This document shows positions 20,071-29,989 of a stretch of 64,000 nucleotides of DNA, piece after piece (the first letter of the stretch is position 1; each line of letters starts with the position of its first letter). The notes beneath the pieces are model-generated. The model made no database searches and had not been told where the DNA came from. It saw nothing but the letters and a program-made list of their open reading frames with translations. Both the position numbers and the translations under genes were made by a program. Source of the DNA: UBA2965 sp036526135 (GTDB lineage: Bacteria; Pseudomonadota; Gammaproteobacteria; Pseudomonadales; Azotimanducaceae); the NCBI GenBank assembly GCA_036526135.1, contig DATCZA010000034.1:1-64000 (forward strand), read 5' to 3'.

Positions 20071-20699
20071 TTGCTCTGTTTGGCGGCACCTTCGATCCGG
20101 TTCACCGGGGACATCTGCACGGCGCGGCCACGGTCTGCGAGGCGCTCGGCCTCGAAGCCATCTCCATGGTGCTGTCCGCCCGGCCGGGTCACCGCGCTTC
20201 GCCGGGAGCGTCCGCCGAGCACCGCTGGGAGATGTTGTGCCTGGCGTGCGCCGACGATGGGCGCCTGGTTCCGGATGATCGCGAGCTTCATCGTGACCGG
20301 CCGTCCTACACGGTGGAGACGCTGCTGGAGGTCCGCGGAGAAATCGGTGACGAGTCCCTGGTCTGGGTGCTCGGCAGCGACGCCTACGCAGATCTGACCA
20401 GCTGGCATCGCTGGGGTGAAGTTCTGGATCTGACCAACCTCGTGGTGCTGGAGCGGCCGGGCGGGCCGAGCCGCTGGGCCCCGCCCCTGGATGGAATCAG
20501 CCGTCGTCACCGGGTCGAGGGGATGCTAGACGCGCCGTGGGGACAGATTCTCTTCCTGAAAGCTCCCATGCAGGAGGTGTCCGCCTCGGAAATTCGCGCA
20601 GCCATCGCCGGCGGGCGCCCCGTGGCGCATTTGCTCCCGGAGCGAGTGGCAACATATATTAGTCGGCACGGACTATACGGAGCACCGAGTGACAGCTGA
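20067..20699 (+). CDS. nadD: Nicotinate-nucleotide adenylyltransferase
   Basis: Adenylates nicotinate mononucleotide in NAD synthesis. The 210-residue protein has the nucleotidyltransferase motif [15 protein letters not shown] at the N terminus and the C-terminal [10 protein letters not shown] (ISxTxxR-like). TTG 20067 overlaps the end of proA; no better start is visible. The 3' end overlaps rsfS by 11 bases. Confidence 0.95.
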   Translation: MIALFGGTFDPVHRGHLHGAATVCEALGLEAISMVLSARPGHRASPGASAEHRWEMLCLACADDGRLVPDDRELHRDRPSYTVETLLEVRGEIGDESLVWVLGSDAYADLTSWHRWGEVLDLTNLVVLERPGGPSRWAPPLDGISRRHRVEGMLDAPWGQILFLKAPMQEVSASEIRAAIAGGRPVAHLLPERVATYISRHGLYGAPSDS

Positions 20700-21036
20700 G
20701 GCCCTGCGCGATCTGGTCGTGGATGCGTTGGAAGAACGGAAAGGCCGCGACGTCGTGGCGATGGACGTGACCAAGAGTACCGACATCACGGATTTCATGA
20801 TCATCGCCAGCGGCACCTCCAATCGGCATGTGAAGGCACTTGTCGATCAGGTGGTGGAGTCGGCGAAAGCCGGCGGTAACCCGCCGCTCGGCGTGGAGGG
20901 CCGTGAAACCCACGAGTGGGTGCTGGTGGATCTCGGTGACGTGCTCGTGCACGTGATGCAGGCCGACACTCGGGCATTCTACGACCTCGAGCGGCTCTGG
21001 TCCGACATACCGTTGGACTCCGAAACGCTCAACTGA
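20689..21036 (+). CDS. rsfS: Ribosomal silencing factor RsfS
   Basis: Binds L14 and blocks subunit joining during slow growth. The 115-residue product shows VDALEERKGRDVVAMDVTKS, TDFMIIASGTSNRHVKA and GDVLVHVM, as in the family. GTG 20689 lies inside nadD, so translation is probably coupled. Its target L14 is encoded at 5286. Confidence 0.95.
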   Translation: MTAEALRDLVVDALEERKGRDVVAMDVTKSTDITDFMIIASGTSNRHVKALVDQVVESAKAGGNPPLGVEGRETHEWVLVDLGDVLVHVMQADTRAFYDLERLWSDIPLDSETLN

Positions 21037-21055
21037 GGCGCCCGGGAAGGCTGCC

Positions 21056-21523
21056 ATGAAGATCCGGGTCATCGCCGTGGGCGCACGACCTCGGCCCTGG
21101 GTTGCCGACGGGTTTCGCGAGTACGCCAGGCGGTTGCCGCGGGAAATGCCGCTGTCTCTTGTGGAGGTGGCGCCCGGCGGGGGCCGTGGCCGGTCTGCCG
21201 AGCAGGTCGTGGCGATGGAATCGGAACGATTACTCAGCCACCTGGGTCCAAGAGACTGGGTCGTCGCCCTGGATGTAGGAGGTGAGGGTTGCAGCACCCG
21301 GGAACTGGCGCTGAGCCTGGAGAGCTGGCGGATGCAGGGGCGGGACGTCGCTTTCCTCATTGGGGGCGCCGAAGGGCTCGCGCCCACGTGCCTGGCTCGT
21401 GCTGACATGGCGCTGTCGCTGTCCGAGCTGACTTTCCCCCACGAGATGGTGAGGGTAATCCTGGCGGAGCAGATCTACCGGGCCTGGACCATTCTCTCCG
21501 GCCACCCCTATCATCGGGACTGA
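21056..21523 (+). CDS. rlmH: 23S rRNA pseudouridine-1915 N3-methyltransferase
   Basis: SPOUT-class methyltransferase that modifies pseudouridine 1915 in helix 69. The 155-residue protein has the family start MKIRVIAVGARPRPWV, the AdoMet-binding knot around LIGGAEGL, and LSLSELTFPHEMVRVILAEQ with the C-terminal AWTILSGHPYHRD. Sits between rsfS and mrdA as in Pseudomonas and E. coli. Confidence 0.96.
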   Translation: MKIRVIAVGARPRPWVADGFREYARRLPREMPLSLVEVAPGGGRGRSAEQVVAMESERLLSHLGPRDWVVALDVGGEGCSTRELALSLESWRMQGRDVAFLIGGAEGLAPTCLARADMALSLSELTFPHEMVRVILAEQIYRAWTILSGHPYHRD

Positions 21524-21524
21524 C

Positions 21525-23411
21525 ATGCCGCCTGTTCTCGCACTCAAAGACAGCTCGTCCGAACGCCGGTCCTTCTCTGCCCGGGCCGCGGTGCTGTTCG
21601 CGCTCGCTACCTGCCTCGTATCCGTCCTGATACTCCGTCTGCTGCAGCTGCAGGTGTGGGAGTACGACACGTACCGGACCCGGTCGGAAGAGAATCGCAT
21701 ACAGGTTCAGCCGCTGGCGCCTCCACGAGGGCTAATTTTTGATCGCAACGGCGTGCTGCTGGCCGACAATCGTCCCGTTCACAGCCTTGCTCTGGTGCGC
21801 GAACGAATAGCCGACCTCGATGCCCTCATCACCGAGCTGGGCTCGCTGGTCAGCATCAGCGAGGCGGAGATCGAAAGCCTCCGCGGCCGCCTGCTGCGAC
21901 GCCGACGGCCCTACGAGCCGGTGGCGCTCAAGCTGACGCTCAGCGAGGAAGACATCGCCGTGCTTGCCGTAAACCGCCACCGGCTCGTCGGCGTTGAGAT
22001 CTCCACCCAACTCGTCCGCTACTACCCCTTTGGTCCGCTTCTTGCGCACGCTGTGGGCTCGGTTCGACGAGTCACCGAGGACGATCTGCGCGAGCTAGAC
22101 CCCGTTCGCTACAGCGCCACTAAATTTGTCGGGCGCAGAGGGGTGGAGCGCTTTTACGAACGCTCGCTGCACGGCGAGGTGGGCTATCAGAGGGTGGAGA
22201 CCGATGCCCACGGTCGGATCCGCCAGGTGCTGGAGATCAATGAGCCTGCGGCCGGTCAGAACATCACGCTTCAGCTGGACAGCCGCCTGCAGATTGCCGC
22301 GTCGGCTGCCCTGGGAGATCGGCGCGGCGCCATCGTGGCCTTGGACCCCCGCAGCGGTGGCGTGCTGGCCCTGGTGAGTCACCCGCAGTACGACCCCAAC
22401 CAGTTCGTGACCGGCATGACGTCGGCCCAGTTTCGGGAGCTGACGTCCTCTCGGGACACCCCGCTGTTCAATCGTGCGATCAACGGCCAGTACGCGCCGG
22501 GCTCGACCTTCAAACCCATTGTGGGGCTCGCGGGGGTCGCGAGCGGCGTGACGAGGTGGGCGGATCAGATCGACGATCAGGGGTGGTACCAGCTGCCCGG
22601 GCAGGAGCGCATATACCGGGACTGGAGCTGGGCGGTAGACGACTCGGGAGGTCAGGGCCTCACCAACCTGACGCGAGCCATTTACCGGTCTTCCAACGTC
22701 TACTTCTACGATCTTGCCACCCGGCTGGACATCGACCGGATCGCCACCTTCGCCGCCCAGTTCGGCTACGGGCAGCGCACCGCGGTCGACATTCCCGATG
22801 CGAGCAAGGGCCTGCTGCCAACGCGGGTATGGAAGAAAGGCGCGAAGGGCGAGATCTGGTATCCGGGTGACAACGTCAACATCGGAATCGGTCAGGGCGA
22901 CCTGCTCGCCACCCCGCTCCAGCTCGCCACCGTGGCGGCCGTGGTGGCCAACCGCGGAGAGTTTGTTCGCCCTCAGATGCTGCTTTCCAGCGACAGGCCG
23001 CTCCTGGAGTTCGATCCGGCCAGACCGATGCCCCGGGTAGAAGGGCCGAGCGCCGAGGATTGGGAGCGCATGGTCGATGCCATGGAAGACGTGGTGCACC
23101 GAGGCAATCGCGGGGTGGGTCAGAACGGGACCGCCTGGGCTTACATCGGTCGGAACATTCCGTATCGAATGGCCGGCAAGTCCGGCACCGCCCAGGTGGT
23201 GGAGATCAAGCAGGGCGAAGAGTACGACGAGGAGGAACTCGAGGAGTACCAGCGCAAACACGCCTGGTTCATTGCGTTTGCGCCGGCCGACGACCCGAAG
23301 ATCGCGGTGTCCGTCCTGGTGGAGAATGGCGGGGGTGGCAGCTCGGTGGCGGGACCCGTTGCCCGTGAGGTCATCGATGCTTTCATGCTTCCTCAGCTGG
23401 CCGCGCGGTGA
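21525..23411 (+). CDS. mrdA: Penicillin-binding protein 2 (elongasome transpeptidase)
   Basis: Cross-links peptidoglycan for lateral wall growth together with RodA. The 628-residue protein has one N-terminal membrane segment (about residues 21-43), a PBP dimerisation domain, then the transpeptidase domain with SxxK in YAPGSTFKPIVG, SxN in SSNVYFYDL and KSGTAQV. It starts 1 base after rlmH and overlaps rodA by four bases. Confidence 0.97.
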   Translation: MPPVLALKDSSSERRSFSARAAVLFALATCLVSVLILRLLQLQVWEYDTYRTRSEENRIQVQPLAPPRGLIFDRNGVLLADNRPVHSLALVRERIADLDALITELGSLVSISEAEIESLRGRLLRRRRPYEPVALKLTLSEEDIAVLAVNRHRLVGVEISTQLVRYYPFGPLLAHAVGSVRRVTEDDLRELDPVRYSATKFVGRRGVERFYERSLHGEVGYQRVETDAHGRIRQVLEINEPAAGQNITLQLDSRLQIAASAALGDRRGAIVALDPRSGGVLALVSHPQYDPNQFVTGMTSAQFRELTSSRDTPLFNRAINGQYAPGSTFKPIVGLAGVASGVTRWADQIDDQGWYQLPGQERIYRDWSWAVDDSGGQGLTNLTRAIYRSSNVYFYDLATRLDIDRIATFAAQFGYGQRTAVDIPDASKGLLPTRVWKKGAKGEIWYPGDNVNIGIGQGDLLATPLQLATVAAVVANRGEFVRPQMLLSSDRPLLEFDPARPMPRVEGPSAEDWERMVDAMEDVVHRGNRGVGQNGTAWAYIGRNIPYRMAGKSGTAQVVEIKQGEEYDEEELEEYQRKHAWFIAFAPADDPKIAVSVLVENGGGGSSVAGPVAREVIDAFMLPQLAAR

Positions 23412-24538
23412 GCAATCAGGACTTCGTCAGGCACCTCCCCGGCGGCCGGGCCATGGGCGCAGGTCGCCGTCTGGTGCAGATTCACCTCGACCCGCTTCTG
23501 CTTCTGCTTCTGCTGGCCATCGTGGGCTACGGACTGGTGGTCCTCTACAGCGCCCTGAACGGCAACGAGGAGCTGTTTTCGAATCAGGCTGTGCGCATCG
23601 GCCTGGCGCTCTCGGTGATGCTGGTGGCAGCGCAGCTGGAGCCGCGCTTCTATCTGCGCTGGTCGCCCGTCGTCTACGGCGTGGGCCTGGTGCTTCTCGT
23701 GCTCGTCCTCCTAATCGGTGTGAAGGTCAAAGGCTCCCAGCGGTGGCTCGACCTGCCTGGACTGCCCAGATTCCAGCCTTCGGAGCTCATGAAGATCGCC
23801 GTGCCCATGATGGTGGCCTGGTACTTCCATGAGCGACGCCTGCCGCCGAGCTTCCGCGACGTCTGTGTCGCCATCGTCATCATCGGCCTGCCGGCCGGTT
23901 GCATCATCCTGCAGCCGGATCTGGGAACGGGCATCCTCGTGGCCTGCGCGGGCTTTGCCGTGGTGGTGCTGGCCGGCGTCTACTGGCGATGGATAGCCTT
24001 CGCCGCGTTCGGCATCGCCGCCCTTGCCCCGGGCCTTTGGTTCCTGCTTCAGGACTATCAGCGACAGCGGATCCTCACCCTGTTTGATCCCGAAAGCGAT
24101 CCCCTGGGCGCCGGCTGGAACATCATTCAGTCGACGACGGCCATCGGGTCTGGCGGCGTGTGGGGCAAGGGGCTGATGCAAGGCACGCAGAGCCGCCTGG
24201 ATTTCCTGCCCGAGAGCCAGACGGATTTCATCATCGCCGTCATCGGCGAGGAGCTCGGGCTGGTTGGCATTGCCTCTCTGCTCGTTCTTTATCTCGTCGT
24301 GGTCGCCCGGGGGCTGTACATCGCGACGCGCGCGGTGAATACGTATCAGCGCCTGCTGGCAGGCGCGCTGACGCTGACGTTCTTCGTTTACGTGTTCGTC
24401 AACATCGCTATGGTGAGCGGGCTGCTGCCGGTCGTCGGCGTGCCGCTGCCGCTGGTCAGCTACGGAGGCACGTCTGCGCTCACGCTCATGGCGAGTTTTG
24501 GCATCATCATGGCAATCCGCACCGAGAGGGCATGGTAG
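23408..24538 (+). CDS. mrdB: Rod-shape glycosyltransferase RodA
   Basis: SEDS-family peptidoglycan polymerase paired with PBP2. The 376-residue product is polytopic and has the SEDS blocks GSQRWLDLPGLPRFQPSELMK, DLGTGILV, FLPESQTDFI and PLPLVSYGGTSAL. GTG 23408 overlaps the mrdA stop (GTGA). Confidence 0.97.
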   Translation: MSNQDFVRHLPGGRAMGAGRRLVQIHLDPLLLLLLLAIVGYGLVVLYSALNGNEELFSNQAVRIGLALSVMLVAAQLEPRFYLRWSPVVYGVGLVLLVLVLLIGVKVKGSQRWLDLPGLPRFQPSELMKIAVPMMVAWYFHERRLPPSFRDVCVAIVIIGLPAGCIILQPDLGTGILVACAGFAVVVLAGVYWRWIAFAAFGIAALAPGLWFLLQDYQRQRILTLFDPESDPLGAGWNIIQSTTAIGSGGVWGKGLMQGTQSRLDFLPESQTDFIIAVIGEELGLVGIASLLVLYLVVVARGLYIATRAVNTYQRLLAGALTLTFFVYVFVNIAMVSGLLPVVGVPLPLVSYGGTSALTLMASFGIIMAIRTERAW

Positions 24539-24594
24539 TGCGCCTGGTTTCGGGTCCCTTCTTTCACATTGGACACGTTCGGATAGGTAGATTC

Positions 24595-25605
24595 ATGCGA
24601 TACGCTTTTCTCTGGGCAACCACCCTCCTTCTCCTGTTCGGCTCCGCGCACGCGGACTTTGCCGGTCGGGCTGAGGTACGCGAGTACATTGCCGAGATGG
24701 TCCGGGAGCACGGTTTCGGGGAGGAGGAACTTGCCGACGTCTTTGCCGATGCCGATCGCAAAGAAAGCATCCTCGAGGCCATTGCCCGTCCCGCCGAGCG
24801 GGTGCTGAAGTGGCACGAGTATCGGCGGATATTCCTCGGAGAGAAGCGCATCTCTCAGGGTATCGAGTTCTGGCGCGAGCACGCCGAAACCCTGGCACGA
24901 GCAGAAGCGGCCTATGGCGTGCCGCCCGAGTACGTCGTGGCGATCATCGGGGTGGAGACTCGCTACGGGCGCAATCGGGGTGGATACCGGGTCGTGGACG
25001 CTCTGACGACGCTCGCCTTTGACTACCCGCCGCGCTCCGCTTTCTTTCGTGACGAGCTCACCCATTTTCTGCTGCTCGCCCGGGAGGAGGGCATGGATCC
25101 GCGGGATCCGAAAGGCTCCTATGCCGGCGCCATGGGATACGGTCAGTTCATTCCTTCCAGCTATCGCAGCTATGCCGTGGACTTTGACGGAGACGGTCTG
25201 CGGGATATCTGGAGCAACCCCACGGACGCCATCGGCAGCGTGGCCAACTACTTCAAGCGGCATGGCTGGCAAAGCGCGCAACCGGTGGTATTTCCCGTCG
25301 CCGCGGAGGGCGACGGGCTCTCTGCCGTGGCCAACAAGACCCTTGACCTCAAGCTGACGGTCGGTGAGCTTAAGGATATGGGCATGAGGCCGGCCGGCGA
25401 GGCCGCCGGTCTCGCCGAAGATACCGCAGCAGCGATCTTTCGTATGGAAATGGAGGATGGAGCGGAATATTGGCTAGGGCTCAAAAATTTCTACGTGATC
25501 ACGCGCTACAACCGCAGCAGGCTTTACGCGCTCGCCGTTCACCAGCTCAGTCAGGAGCTCTTGGAGCGGCAGCGCAGCACCAGCGCGGTGACCCAGGCTT
25601 GGTAG
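24595..25605 (+). CDS. mltB: Lytic murein transglycosylase B
   Basis: Cleaves glycan strands to form 1,6-anhydro ends. ATG 24595 gives 336 residues with a signal peptide (cleavage predicted after AHA, residue 20). E121 in GVETRYGRNRGG is the expected catalytic glutamate; GAMGYGQFIPSSYRSYAVDF is the family signature. The signal lacks a lipobox cysteine, so this is a soluble periplasmic form. GTG 24538 would add 19 residues and is less likely. Confidence 0.95.
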   Translation: MRYAFLWATTLLLLFGSAHADFAGRAEVREYIAEMVREHGFGEEELADVFADADRKESILEAIARPAERVLKWHEYRRIFLGEKRISQGIEFWREHAETLARAEAAYGVPPEYVVAIIGVETRYGRNRGGYRVVDALTTLAFDYPPRSAFFRDELTHFLLLAREEGMDPRDPKGSYAGAMGYGQFIPSSYRSYAVDFDGDGLRDIWSNPTDAIGSVANYFKRHGWQSAQPVVFPVAAEGDGLSAVANKTLDLKLTVGELKDMGMRPAGEAAGLAEDTAAAIFRMEMEDGAEYWLGLKNFYVITRYNRSRLYALAVHQLSQELLERQRSTSAVTQAW

Positions 25606-26354
25606 TCCGCTTGCGCGCGGCGGGCTGGCTGCTGGTGCTCACCCTGGTTGCCTGCAGCGGCCCTGGCGTGCGCCCGCCAGAACGTAGCGATGGTCCGCCC
25701 GCGCACACGCCGGTTGACCTCGCCAAGCTGCCTGACCCGATACCCCGCGAGGAGCCCAAAAGCGCCCGCGGCAACCCGCCGAGCTACACGGTGATGGGGC
25801 GCACCTACCGGGTGATGGACAGCGCGGCGGGCTATGAGTCCACGGGAATCGCCAGCTGGTACGGCCGCAAGTTCCATGGACGAGCGACGTCGAGCGGCGA
25901 GACGTTCGACATGTTCGAGCTGACGGCCGCTCACACTTCGCTGCCGATTCCCACCTACGCCCGGGTGACCAATCTGCACAACGGGCGTTCCACTATCGTT
26001 CGGATCAATGATCGCGGTCCGTTTCACGCCGATCGGCTCATCGACCTTTCCTACGCGGCCGCCGTGAAGCTGGGCTTCGCGACCCGGGGCACGGCGCGGG
26101 TGCGCGTGGAGGCTTTGGTGGATAGCCCCGACTACTTTCTGCAGGCTGGTGCTTTCAGCGACATGAGCTCGGCTGATGCGCTCAAGAATGCCCTCGGCGC
26201 GCTGACCGGAGCGCGGGCCTATGTGGTGAGGGTTTCCAGCGATGCTCTGTTCCGGGTCCGTATCGGGCCGGTCAAGTCCAGGCCGGAAGCGCTTCGTTTG
26301 CAGGCGCTGATCGCGTCTTCTGACTTCGATCGCCCGCTCATACTCGAGCAATGA
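25599..26354 (+). CDS. rlpA: Septal ring lytic transglycosylase RlpA, lipoprotein
   Basis: RlpA cleaves peptide-free (denuded) glycan strands. From TTG 25599 (overlapping the mltB stop) the protein has 251 residues with a lipobox LVAC at C19. The double-psi beta-barrel domain spans about residues 80-170 (GIASWYGRKFHGRATSSGE, RINDRGPFHADRLIDLSYAA) and a SPOR domain follows to the C terminus (FLQAGAFSDMSSADALK, FRVRIGPVKS). TTG 25611 is an alternative start. Confidence 0.93.
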   Translation: MVVRLRAAGWLLVLTLVACSGPGVRPPERSDGPPAHTPVDLAKLPDPIPREEPKSARGNPPSYTVMGRTYRVMDSAAGYESTGIASWYGRKFHGRATSSGETFDMFELTAAHTSLPIPTYARVTNLHNGRSTIVRINDRGPFHADRLIDLSYAAAVKLGFATRGTARVRVEALVDSPDYFLQAGAFSDMSSADALKNALGALTGARAYVVRVSSDALFRVRIGPVKSRPEALRLQALIASSDFDRPLILEQ

Positions 26355-26381
26355 GCTAGAATCCACCGGAAGCGTACGAGC

Positions 26382-27569
26382 ATGCTGAGAGGTCTTCTCA
26401 TGTCGTTCTGGGCCAATCATCTCGCAGCCTTCTGTCTGGGCCTCGCGGCTGTTGCCGGTCCCGCCCACGCGGGGGAGGGGCCCATCATTCCGCCGCCGCC
26501 GAAGATCGCCGGCACCTCTTACCTCCTGGTAGATGCGGACACCATGAAGGTGCTGGTGGAAAACGAAATACATGAGCCCGTGCCACCGGCCAGCCTGACC
26601 AAGATCATGACCGGCTACATCGCCGCCGTAGAGCTGGAGGCAGGCCGGATCAGCCTGGAAGATCAGGTGCCCATCAGCGTCAAAGCGTGGCGTGCGCCCG
26701 GGTCGCGGATGTTCGTGCGGGAGGGCACCCGGGTCGGGTTGGAAGATCTGCTTCGTGGCATCATCGTACAGTCGGGCAACGATGCCAGCATCGCCATGGC
26801 CGAGCACATTGCCGGGAGTGAAGATGCTTTCGCTGACATGATGGATCAGCAGGCGATCCAGCTCGGCATGACCACGACCCAGTATCAGAACGCCACGGGC
26901 CTTCCCAGCGACGATCATTACACCTCCGCCTGGGATCTGGCGGTGCTCACCCAGTCGCTCATCAAGCGGTTTCCCGACAGCTACAAGATCTACTCCGAGC
27001 GATCTTTCGCCTTCAACGACATCGAGCAGCCCAATCGCAACCGGCTGCTCTGGCGGGACCGCACCGTGGACGGGGTCAAGACCGGGCACACCTCAGCCGC
27101 CGGCTACTGCCTGGTCGCCTCGGCCAAGCGCGGCAACATGCGATTGATTTCCGTCGTGCTGGGCACGGAAAGCGAAGAGGCCAGGATGCGCGAGAGCCAG
27201 AAGCTGCTTTCCTACGGATTTCGCTATTTCGAGACGCAGAAACTCTACGATGCCGGTGTCCCTTTGAAGACCTCGAAGATCTGGTACGGCGAGGCGGACG
27301 ACATCCAGCTGGGCCTTGCAGAGGAGGTTTTCGTAACCATCCCCCGGGGCCACTACGAAGACCTCAAGGCCGAGCTCAGCGTGGTGAAGACCATCGAGGC
27401 TCCCGTAGCTGCCGGTCAGGAGCTGGGGGAACTGCGTTTGCACTTCGGTGACGAGCTGATGTTGAGCGCGCCCCTGGTCGCGTTGCAGGAAGTCAAGGAA
27501 GCAGACATGTTCTCGCGCCTGCTGGACGGCACCCGGCTCCTCTTTCGCGACCTTTTCGGCGTTGACTGA
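26382..27569 (+). CDS. dacA: D-alanyl-D-alanine carboxypeptidase (PBP5/6 type)
   Basis: Trims the terminal D-Ala from pentapeptides. The 395-residue product has a signal peptide ending near residue 30 (PAHA), S71-L-T-K74 as the nucleophile motif, S131-G-N133 and K233-T-G235. A C-terminal PBP5 beta domain and an amphipathic anchor (FSRLLDGTRLLFRDLFG) follow. It overlaps ybeD by 8 bases. Confidence 0.96.
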   Translation: MLRGLLMSFWANHLAAFCLGLAAVAGPAHAGEGPIIPPPPKIAGTSYLLVDADTMKVLVENEIHEPVPPASLTKIMTGYIAAVELEAGRISLEDQVPISVKAWRAPGSRMFVREGTRVGLEDLLRGIIVQSGNDASIAMAEHIAGSEDAFADMMDQQAIQLGMTTTQYQNATGLPSDDHYTSAWDLAVLTQSLIKRFPDSYKIYSERSFAFNDIEQPNRNRLLWRDRTVDGVKTGHTSAAGYCLVASAKRGNMRLISVVLGTESEEARMRESQKLLSYGFRYFETQKLYDAGVPLKTSKIWYGEADDIQLGLAEEVFVTIPRGHYEDLKAELSVVKTIEAPVAAGQELGELRLHFGDELMLSAPLVALQEVKEADMFSRLLDGTRLLFRDLFGVD

Positions 27570-27825
27570 ACCCCCGAAAATCGAGTTTCCCTGCGACTAC
27601 CCCATCCGGGTGATCGCGGAGAATCACCTCGCGCTCCGCGAGACCGTGGTGCGGATCGTTCGCCTGCATGCCCCGGACCTGGCGGAGAGCACCGTATCGG
27701 TCAGGAACAGCCGCGAAGGCCGCTACTGCTCGGTGCGCTTCTCGATAACCGCCAGGGGGGAACCCCAGCTGCGGGCCCTGCATCGGGCTCTCATGGACGA
27801 ACCCATGGTCAAGATGGTGCTGTGA
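27562..27825 (+). CDS. ybeD: YbeD/DUF493 family protein
   Basis: Small ACT-like protein of unknown role, conserved between dacA and lipB. The 87-residue product contains [16 protein letters not shown] and the C-terminal [15 protein letters not shown]. It starts at TTG 27562 within dacA and lipB begins one base after its stop. E. coli YbeD has this same position and length. Confidence 0.9.
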   Translation: MTEPPKIEFPCDYPIRVIAENHLALRETVVRIVRLHAPDLAESTVSVRNSREGRYCSVRFSITARGEPQLRALHRALMDEPMVKMVL

Positions 27826-27826
27826 G

Positions 27827-28474
27827 GTGGCTGATGTCCCCGTAATCGTCAGGCAGTTGGGGCGGACCCGTTACGAGCCGGTATTTCGAGCCATGCAGGT
27901 CTTCACCGAGGAACGGGCGGAGCCCACCGCCGATGAGCTCTGGTTCACCGAGCACGATCCGGTGTTCACCCAGGGTCAGGCGGGCAAGGCCGAGCACCTC
28001 CTGGCGCCGGGCGACATTCCGGTGGTGCAAACTGACCGGGGCGGGCAGGTGACCTATCACGGCCCGGGCCAGATCGTCGCCTATCTGCTGTTCGACCTGC
28101 GTCGCATGGGGCTGAGCGTGCGCGGCCTGGTCAGCGGCATCGAGGAAGCCGTCGTCAGGCTGCTGGCCGACTACGATATCCGCAGCGCGCCGCGCCGTGA
28201 TGCGCCGGGGGTCTACGTGGCCGGGTCTAAGATCGCGGCTCTCGGGCTGAGAGTTCGGCGCGGGTACTCCTACCACGGACTGGCTCTCAATGTGCAGATG
28301 GACTTAGAGCCGTTCTCGCGCATCAACCCGTGCGGGTTGTTCGGCATGGAGGTGACGCAGCTTGCCGACCTGGGCGGTCCGGCGGACGTGCAGACCGTCG
28401 AGGATGAGCTCCTGACGAAGCTGGCCGACGTCTACGGGTTCACGCCGAGCAGCCCGGACACGCAGGGTCCTTAG
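27827..28474 (+). CDS. lipB: Octanoyl-ACP:protein N-octanoyltransferase
   Basis: Moves octanoate from acyl carrier protein to lipoyl domains, the first step of lipoate synthesis. In the 215-residue product H78 ([11 protein letters not shown]), K135 (GSKIAALG) and C169 (INPCGLFG) are the expected active-site residues. GTG 27827. The partner gene lipA, often next, is not here; the 3' end instead overlaps convergent moeB by 35 bases. Confidence 0.96.
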   Translation: MADVPVIVRQLGRTRYEPVFRAMQVFTEERAEPTADELWFTEHDPVFTQGQAGKAEHLLAPGDIPVVQTDRGGQVTYHGPGQIVAYLLFDLRRMGLSVRGLVSGIEEAVVRLLADYDIRSAPRRDAPGVYVAGSKIAALGLRVRRGYSYHGLALNVQMDLEPFSRINPCGLFGMEVTQLADLGGPADVQTVEDELLTKLADVYGFTPSSPDTQGP

Positions 28475-29192
28475 GCAGCTTCAGCTTTCGCCAATCCATG
28501 CGTTTGGCGTCGAAGTAGAGGACGTAGCCGGTCAACGGCTCGCCGATTCCGGTGAGCAGCTTGATGGCTTCTATGGCCTGGCAGGTGCCGATGACTCCCA
28601 CCAGAGGGGCGATGACCCCGTTCTCGGCGCAGTTCAGCGCCTCGTCGTGTCCCTCGGCGTAAAGGCAGCGGTAACAGGGGCTCGCTGCATCCCGCGGGTC
28701 GAAGACGGCGAGCTGACCTTCCCAGCGGATGGCGGCGCCTGAGACCAGGGGGACTCCGGCCTCCCAGCAGGCGGCGTTGATCGCGAAGCGGGCGGCAAAG
28801 TTGTCGGTGGCGTCCAGCACCACGTCGGCGTCACCCACGATCTTTAGCAGCTCGTCCCCCTCCAGCTTTCGGTCGATGCCGGTGATCCGCAGTTCCGGGT
28901 TGGTCTGCAGCAGCGACTGGCATGCCGATGCCACCTTGGTCTGGCCGATGCTGGCGTCGTGGTGGACGATCTGTCGCTGCAGGTTGGAAGCCTCCACCCG
29001 ATCGTGATCGCTGATGATGAGGTGGCCCACGCCTGCGCTTGCCAGGTAAATGGCGGCGGGCGCGCCGAGCCCACCCATGCCGACGATGAGCACGGTCCCG
29101 GCGAGCAGGGATTCCTGGCCGGCGACGTCGACCTCCGGCAGCATGATCTGGCGGCTGTATCGAAGCAGCTGATCGTCGCTCAGCCCATTCAA
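28440..29192 (-). CDS. moeB: MoeB/ThiF-type adenylyltransferase
   Basis: Adenylates the C-terminal glycine of a ubiquitin-like sulfur carrier (MoaD or ThiS). The 250-residue protein has the E1-like Rossmann motif [20 protein letters not shown], the substrate loop [18 protein letters not shown], the [15 protein letters not shown] block and four zinc cysteines (CYRC and CPGC). TTG 29192 overlaps the prmC stop. MoeB and ThiF cannot be separated by reading; placement after prmC favours MoeB. Confidence 0.88.
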   Translation of the reverse strand: MNGLSDDQLLRYSRQIMLPEVDVAGQESLLAGTVLIVGMGGLGAPAAIYLASAGVGHLIISDHDRVEASNLQRQIVHHDASIGQTKVASACQSLLQTNPELRITGIDRKLEGDELLKIVGDADVVLDATDNFAARFAINAACWEAGVPLVSGAAIRWEGQLAVFDPRDAASPCYRCLYAEGHDEALNCAENGVIAPLVGVIGTCQAIEAIKLLTGIGEPLTGYVLYFDAKRMDWRKLKLPKDPACPGCSA

Positions 29193-29989
29193 GGTCTTCG
29201 GCCTCGCGTGACGCGCTCCAGCCCGGCGAGGTCCCGTCGCGTCGTCACCTCGTGGTAGCCGCTGCAACGCATGAGCGAACGGACCGAGCTGCCCTGATCG
29301 TGGCCGTGCTCGACGATGAGCCAACCGGCTTCGTTGAGGTAGCGCCTGGCGGCGGGAACGATGTAGCGAATGGCGTCCAGCCCGTCTGCGCCGCTCACCA
29401 GCGCGGCGGTGGGCTCGGCCCGAAGCGAGGTGAGATGGGCATCGCGCTCGGCAACGTAAGGCGGGTTGCTGACGATGACATCGTAGGAAGGGGTGACGTT
29501 CTCGAACCAGTGGCTCGCAATGAACGTCAGCCTGGCGCCGTGGGCTGCGGCATTTGCAGCCGCGAGCTTGAGCGCTGCCTGGGAGACGTCGCTTGCGCTC
29601 ACCGCCGCGTTCGCGAGCTCCCGGGCCAGCGCGATGGCGACGGCGCCGCTGCCCGTGCCGAGATCCAGTAGGCGCTGACCGGCCGCGGCTACCTCCAGCG
29701 CGCTCTCCACCAGCAGCTCCGTCTCGGGTCGGGGGATCAATACCGTCGGGTTCACCCGAAGCGTCAGCCCCCAGAAATCCTTGCGGCCGAGGATGTAGGC
29801 CATGGGCTCGCCGTGGCGCCGACGGCTCGACCAGAGGTCCAGGGTGCGAAGTTCCGCGTCGTTCAGAACGCGTTCCGGATAGGTCATGACGCCGGCGCGG
29901 TTGGTTTGCAGCAGCTCGGCGAGCAGCAGGTGGCGATCCAGCAGATCCAGCTCCCGCTCCCTGTCGATCCAGGCACGGACCGTGGTCAC
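29189..29989 (-). CDS. prmC: Release factor glutamine methyltransferase
   Basis: Methylates the GGQ glutamine of RF1 and RF2. The 266-residue protein has a helical N domain, then the AdoMet domain with [16 protein letters not shown] and the catalytic NPPY in [12 protein letters not shown] 29989 overlaps the prfA stop by four bases; substrate and enzyme are thus encoded together. Confidence 0.96.
   Translation of the reverse strand: MTTVRAWIDRERELDLLDRHLLLAELLQTNRAGVMTYPERVLNDAELRTLDLWSSRRRHGEPMAYILGRKDFWGLTLRVNPTVLIPRPETELLVESALEVAAAGQRLLDLGTGSGAVAIALARELANAAVSASDVSQAALKLAAANAAAHGARLTFIASHWFENVTPSYDVIVSNPPYVAERDAHLTSLRAEPTAALVSGADGLDAIRYIVPAARRYLNEAGWLIVEHGHDQGSSVRSLMRCSGYHEVTTRRDLAGLERVTRGRRP

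Noticed and set aside
23077..23832. Plus-strand frame spanning the end of mrdA and start of rodA
   Set aside because: Arginine/serine/proline-rich shadow; both annotated genes cover the region with clear motifs.
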